Origin: Anseranas semipalmata
Lineage: Eukaryota; Chordata; Aves; Anseriformes; Anseranatidae
Direction: 5' to 3'
Length of the DNA stretch: 64,000 bases
Assembly: GCA_013399115.1 (NCBI GenBank)
Contig: VXAA01007177.1
Coordinates: forward strand, 846,912 to 910,911
The notes beneath the pieces were generated by a model. That model saw nothing but the letters and a program-made list of their open reading frames with translations. It had not been told where the DNA came from and made no database searches. Below, piece after piece: positions 59,113 to 64,000 of this stretch (its first letter is position 1; every line of letters starts with the position of its first letter). Made by a program: the position numbers and the translations under genes.

Positions 59113-60379
59113 ATAGATTTGGTTTTCCCCAACTCGCAGGTGTGTCTGTTGTTCAGGTACTAACACAAGAGGAATTTGTTCTCTTTCTACCCCAATTATG
59201 TCATCAGTATTTAACTGAGATGTTATTGAGGTATGTCTGGGCACCAAGACGAGCCAAGAAGCACGCATCAGTGTGTGCTCCCTGTGAAGACAGGGTAAGG
59301 TGCCGTGTGGGCTAGGGCTTCCAGCTTACTCGCAACACCATTTGTGGACTGCAAGTAAGCTGATGCTTCAGCTGAGCTTCACAGCTGGGCTTCAGGGCTC
59401 AGTGAATGAGTTTCTTTTTAATAATGACACAGACAAAAGGATCTATGTGACCAGGCAAGTAAAAACCAACCCCAAGAATGTTCCTGTTGAAAGATAGGCG
59501 ATGACTTCTATTTTGTCCTGGTTTTCTCTTCAGTGAAATGGTAGGATCTGGGAGGTATTTCACTACGCAGACTTTCATTAATAATGTTTTAAAAGTAAGA
59601 TTTTAATTTATTAAAAAATGCTTACCTAAGTGCTTGATCTATGAGATTTTACTCCTTTTAAAATTAATTTATTATTCTAAAAAAATCATACCTGCCCAAG
59701 CAATTTGAAAAAAAATCACTTTCCTGTTTTCTTAAAATGCTTTGGCCAGTTTTTACATTCCTTCTCTTAGCCGGATTTGCACATCATGACTCTTATCATT
59801 GAAATCAATAACTCCAGCTTCTAAATTATATATTTTTTTGTTATTTTCCATCTGGATTCCCTGCAAATTCCTTAGTGTATTCAAGTGTGCATCCCAATTA
59901 CTCTGTATCACCACCAAGAACCTGCCACCTTTAAACTCTGATAAGCTGCTGGTTTACACACAAAGTATTGTTTGCTGTTCCCTATACATGTGCAAAGTAA
60001 GCTAGGAGGTTCTGGGAGCACTTCCTGAGACTGCTATGCTTGTAAATTCTCCTCACTGATATAAATCCTATGCACAGCATCCACTACCAACAGCTTCAGT
60101 TCTCAGTCTGAAGTGTATGCTGGAGTGATCCTCACATTCTCTCCTCAGCATCTGGATGCCTGCCTCCCTTCTCTCCCTGCCTTTGGTTCCAGTCTGGGGA
60201 AGGGAACAAATGCCAAGTGCCCACACCGCTGTTCCTGCCCTTGCTTTCTCCCAGATCTCCCGCAGCCGCATCGCTCCCCTGAATGTTCACTCAGATTTTA
60301 TCGCTGTCTTTTCTTTTCTTCTCTCACAGGTGGATTAGCTTGTATTTTGCCTAGCTGAAAAAATCTCTATTCTGGCAAT

Positions 60380-60800
60380 ACTGTAACTTTTCTGAATCTC
60401 CTCTCTCAGTTATGGTGGTGTTCAGGAAATGTATTATCACCTGAGAATTTGACCAACACATTGCTCTATTCTTGACATGCTACTTTCAATAAATCAATAC
60501 AGCTGTTAAACAGAATGGGGCTAATATGAGTCTCTGGGATGCGACGTTGTGATAAAAGCTTCAGCTTGCTGTTATGTCATTTGCTGTTATCCTTTGTTTA
60601 TGATTGTACAGACAGTTTTCATTTGTGTAACTTGCACAGCTAGACCAGCCCTCGATTAGAGGCTCTGGAATAACTGTATTGAATGTCTTATTAAAATTTC
60701 AATAGGGGGTATTTATAGCATTCTCTTCATCTATGATGTTCATTTGTACAGAAGAAAGTTACACATGGCATCCTCTCAGATTTGCTATTGATCAACTCTA
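60380..60800 (-). mobile_element. Ancient CR1/L3-like reverse-transcriptase remnant
   Basis: Antisense traces of the reverse-transcriptase region: ACAGCTGTTAAACAGAATGG, GGCTAATATGAGTCTCTGGG, and GTCTTATTAAAATTTCAATA (compare 'ccttactgaaatccaggta'). It is too decayed for a frame; assignment is by remembered consensus. Confidence 0.45.
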
Positions 60801-63800
60801 TCTCCCAGTGCGGCCAATTTCTGTGCAGCTTAGAGTACAGAGCCCTGTTGTTTCCCCTTCTGCCACCATCAAACCCAATAAAACACTGGGTTAGATGGAA
60901 ATTTATGAATCATTTCAGTGGGGGCTCATTTCTTTCAGTCTCATATTTCTTTGGTTACATTTTCATTTTTAATGAGACTTTTGTTTTGGGGAGTTTCCAT
61001 TTAGCTACTCTAGACTGTCTAGAATTTAGAGTTAATTCATTCAGTTTTATGGAAGGATGGGTCTTGCTCACATTAAAATAACTTTTTTTCCATTAACATA
61101 AGTAGGCGAAGCATAATCTCTTAGGCAAAGTAGACAGCGCTGTTCATAGAGTACTCACTGTGGAATCATTTTCCTCTTTTCCTGAAACTGTGCACAGGAC
61201 ATGATCCAGATTTATCCTCTCCCAAGTTTTGCCCTGTTGTTTGTCTTAATGTGTATATATGACTCAAACTGAGATTTCTTCTAAGCATCATTTTTTGACT
61301 GTAAGGAGAACCAGAGAATTAAGTATTTTCATATCTCTAAATTAGTTCCTCTTCTTTGTCATCTAAAAAAATGTCTTTGCTTGAGTCTGTTCATGGTCAG
61401 AAAATGAGCATATGTAGGAGTTAGGACATAAAACAGAAGTTGTATATATTTCTGTGTTTACTGTTATCTCTAGGTGTCCTTACTGTGCCTGGAGTTCTCA
61501 CCTGCGTTGTAAAGAAAGCAGCTTCTCTTCTGTCTGTGGCTGGCATGTATTGTAGGAGACTCACTACTGCCACGTTAAATTATTATCTTTATGAAAACAA
61601 ATGTGAAGTTGTCATTGCTACTGTTATTTTATTCTGACAGCAATGCAACTGAGGCAAATACTTCACTAAAATATCTCTGGCTTTTTTGTATGCTGTGTTG
61701 AGTAATGACCCTGTTGTAAACACTGACTATCCCTGTTTAATAGAATACATAAAAGGTAATGATCTTCACTGTGCGTTAGTCTTTAGAATGAGTTTTTTTT
61801 CTCAAAAAAAAAAAAAAGTGCTGTGAGACATACATTCAAGTTTGCTATTGAACCTTAGAGCACAGCAAATATATAGGAACAGAAATAGAAAGACTTAATG
61901 CATCAGGCCTGCATGATGGACAGACCATCTCTGTACATTACATCTCTTTTAACCAGTTGTGAATTATATTATAGTGAGAGTAATGGTTATGTGTGCTAGG
62001 GGCTAATCTCTTGAATAGAAAAGCTATTTGTTTTATTATTCTTAAGGTTCTTACACTGCAGGAACTTGCTGCGATTCAGAAGTGTAAGGAGACAGGCTGA
62101 TGACAGTAAATATTGTAAAAAGCTGTTTATAAAGAAAATAAACTGATGTGTCTGAGCACATTATTTCCATTTAGAAGATTTCTAGTGTTGCCTAAGTGCA
62201 ATTCACCAGGGATAATTGATATTAATATTATTGAGTTTTATTTTGTTGGTGCAGATATCATTACTGCTGCTTTGTCTATGCATACACATATTACTTTATG
62301 TTGAAAAGATCTGATTGTTTTGACTTGCAACCTGTTAAAATACTTAATGTTTGAAAAAAAAAAAAGTCATCGCCACTTTTACTTTCTGTCCCTGCTCTAA
62401 AGAGTGTTATGTACAAAAATTTTAATTGATGCTAAGATTCAAAGCTCAGTTTTGAACAGAGTGATTAAAGCAGCCCACACCATCACTGGAGGTAAGACGC
62501 AAAAGTTCAAAATGTCTCAAGAGGAGACCGGATCTGGACACAACTCTTCTGTGTCTTAAATGAGTGTTGCAGCCATTTAACTATAGGATGAAAGCGAAAA
62601 ACCACCACACGGCCTCTTGCTTGCATTTTACGAGCAATGGTTGTTGGAGACTGCAAATTCCAGGAGCAGGCTCAAGGTCTGATTCCAGGTAGATATAATC
62701 CCTTGGTTTAGTCCTTATCTCTTGTACCAATGTTGTGGTTTTTGTAGATGCACCTTTAATTATCATTTTTTTCCGCCCATCATAAAGGATGTCTAAATCC
62801 CAGTTAAAGGCTGAGCATTGCACTAGACTAAAAATAGGTGTTCTAAAAGCCAGCTGTGGATCTAACCTGATTAACAAAGGGGATTTTCAGGCCTCTGAAA
62901 ATAAGCAGGAAAGACTTACACTGGGAAAGCTTTCACAGTAACTTCTCTGAGTTTCCTGCCCTACTCCATCCACATGTCTGAATTGTTTATGATTCAGGGG
63001 CTTATGCTTTAGGCTAAAATGTAACATTTTACAGAGAACTATCACTCATTTCCATGTGCTTTAAAACTGTATTGTAATACAGCCCTTTGGGAGCCATTTC
63101 ACCAACAGTTTGAAAATCCATGCGGTGGAGATAGAGAGATGTAAGCTTGTCGTGTCCCAGGGTAATATGTTCTGGATGGCTAATCAAATCCTTCTGTTCA
63201 AGCAGGGATTGCAGTGACTGACTTCTTTTGTGTCCTTGGAGCACATTTGGAAAACTGTCGGTTAAGACTTAAAAGATTGTTAAAAGATACTCCTCTTAGA
63301 GAGGACTGCTTGCTTTGATGCAAACCTGTTGTCTAACAAGCAGCCAAGTCTGGTCTGTTTACAGCGTTAGGAGAGATGGACTGCAGGGAGACTTCTTTTT
63401 ACTGTCTATTCAGTTGTCATCTGGAAAAAGCAGTTTGTACATGCTGCCATTTCAGTACAACACTGCGGTATGTATTTTATATTTCTTCAAAAGTTATTTT
63501 ATTGCTTTGGTCTTGGTTTTGTGACATGAAACAGGCAGGAAGTAAGAGATAAAGGTAGAGGCTGAGAGACAGCAATGCTTGGTTAGCTGCCTTTCTCACT
63601 GCGTGCTGATACAGTCGTCTTTATTGCTCATTTATATTTGGTACATTGGGTTTACCTTTATTCATACTTTTTTTTTGCTTTGTTCACCTTTATGTGGTTC
63701 TCTTTTTGAGGTAATTACTCTGCTTTATTGTTCTTCTGTGCACAATTCCACTGCAGCTATATTTATGAAGGGGAGTTTAGTCAAACAAACCAGCTTAGCC

Positions 63801-64000
63801 TGTGCTCCATGGGGACTTATTAAAGTTCTTGTTATTCTTACTATTCATGTTAATGCTTTGAATTTTAATTACATTCACATGCAGATAAATAGTACATGTG
63901 CTTTATACTTGTAAAGCAGGTTCTGTGAATTCTATAAAAATCACTTTTGTTTCATCTAGTATTTGTTTTATAAGATTTCCAAAAGGAGCAAATTCTGTAG

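Larger units (their letters stand above)
50006..64000. other. Intergenic region downstream of ARHGAP5
   Basis: No recognisable gene on either strand; all open frames are under 125 codons and resemble no family I know. It holds a poly-A run with an N at 52157, a 23-bp palindrome at 55418, a 23-bp tandem duplication at about 57023-57070, old CR1 remnants near 57.1-57.6 and 60.4-60.8 kb, and an AT-rich nested palindrome at about 59.0-59.1 kb. Confidence 0.7.

Noticed and set aside
1..64000. CRISPR array, tRNA or rRNA gene, operon, full-length retrovirus or a second gene
   Set aside because: No spaced direct repeats, no cloverleaf-like box A/B pair, no long terminal repeats and no second set of phase-consistent exons were seen. 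A covariance-model scan for tRNA and miRNA could still reveal small RNAs I cannot see by eye.

Overview
The window looks like a piece of a bird nuclear genome. It is AT-rich and has large introns, and it carries many 5'-truncated CR1 retrotransposon fragments. Several of these end in the avian-style ATTCTATG/ATTCTGTG 3' tail. Turtles and crocodilians also carry CR1, so 'bird' is an inference; I cannot name the species. I recognise one protein-coding gene, ARHGAP5 (p190-B RhoGAP), on the + strand.

Layout. 1-5533 is non-coding and contains a CpG-rich patch (about 620-930) that may be the ARHGAP5 promoter or first exon. 5534-5640 is a probable non-coding 5'UTR exon. 9249-13148 is the giant exon typical of the p190 family: 177 bases of 5'UTR, then 1241 codons from the ATG at 9426. 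Five more coding exons follow: 22827-22974, 33158-33235, 34581-34712, 36950-37055 and 46212-46542. Joined, they give 4518 nt, which is 1505 codons plus a stop, with every junction in phase. The stop is TAA at 46540-46542. A long AT-rich 3'UTR with several AATAAA hexamers probably runs to about 50,005. The remaining 14 kb is intergenic: old CR1 remnants, simple repeats and two unusual palindromes, with no recognisable gene. From human synteny the next gene downstream would be AKAP6, but nothing of it is seen here.

The predicted protein has the p190 layout: an N-terminal GTPase fold with P-loop, FF repeats, two pseudo-GTPase domains, a tyrosine-containing linker and a C-terminal RhoGAP domain with arginine finger (R1299). 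Exons 3-7 encode the catalytic domain, so splicing or polyadenylation choices after the giant exon decide whether the product has GAP activity.

I found no new multi-gene system, CRISPR array, tRNA or rRNA. The most interesting signals are regulatory: uORFs in the leader, one of whose stops overlaps the ARHGAP5 start; a tandem TAGCAG acceptor at exon 3; possible intronic polyadenylation after exon 2 and a weak donor after exon 6, both predicting GAP-deficient forms; a candidate poison exon in intron 3; an inverted CR1 pair in intron 6; a G-quadruplex motif just past the predicted 3' end; and a nested AT-rich palindrome near 59.0-59.1 kb.
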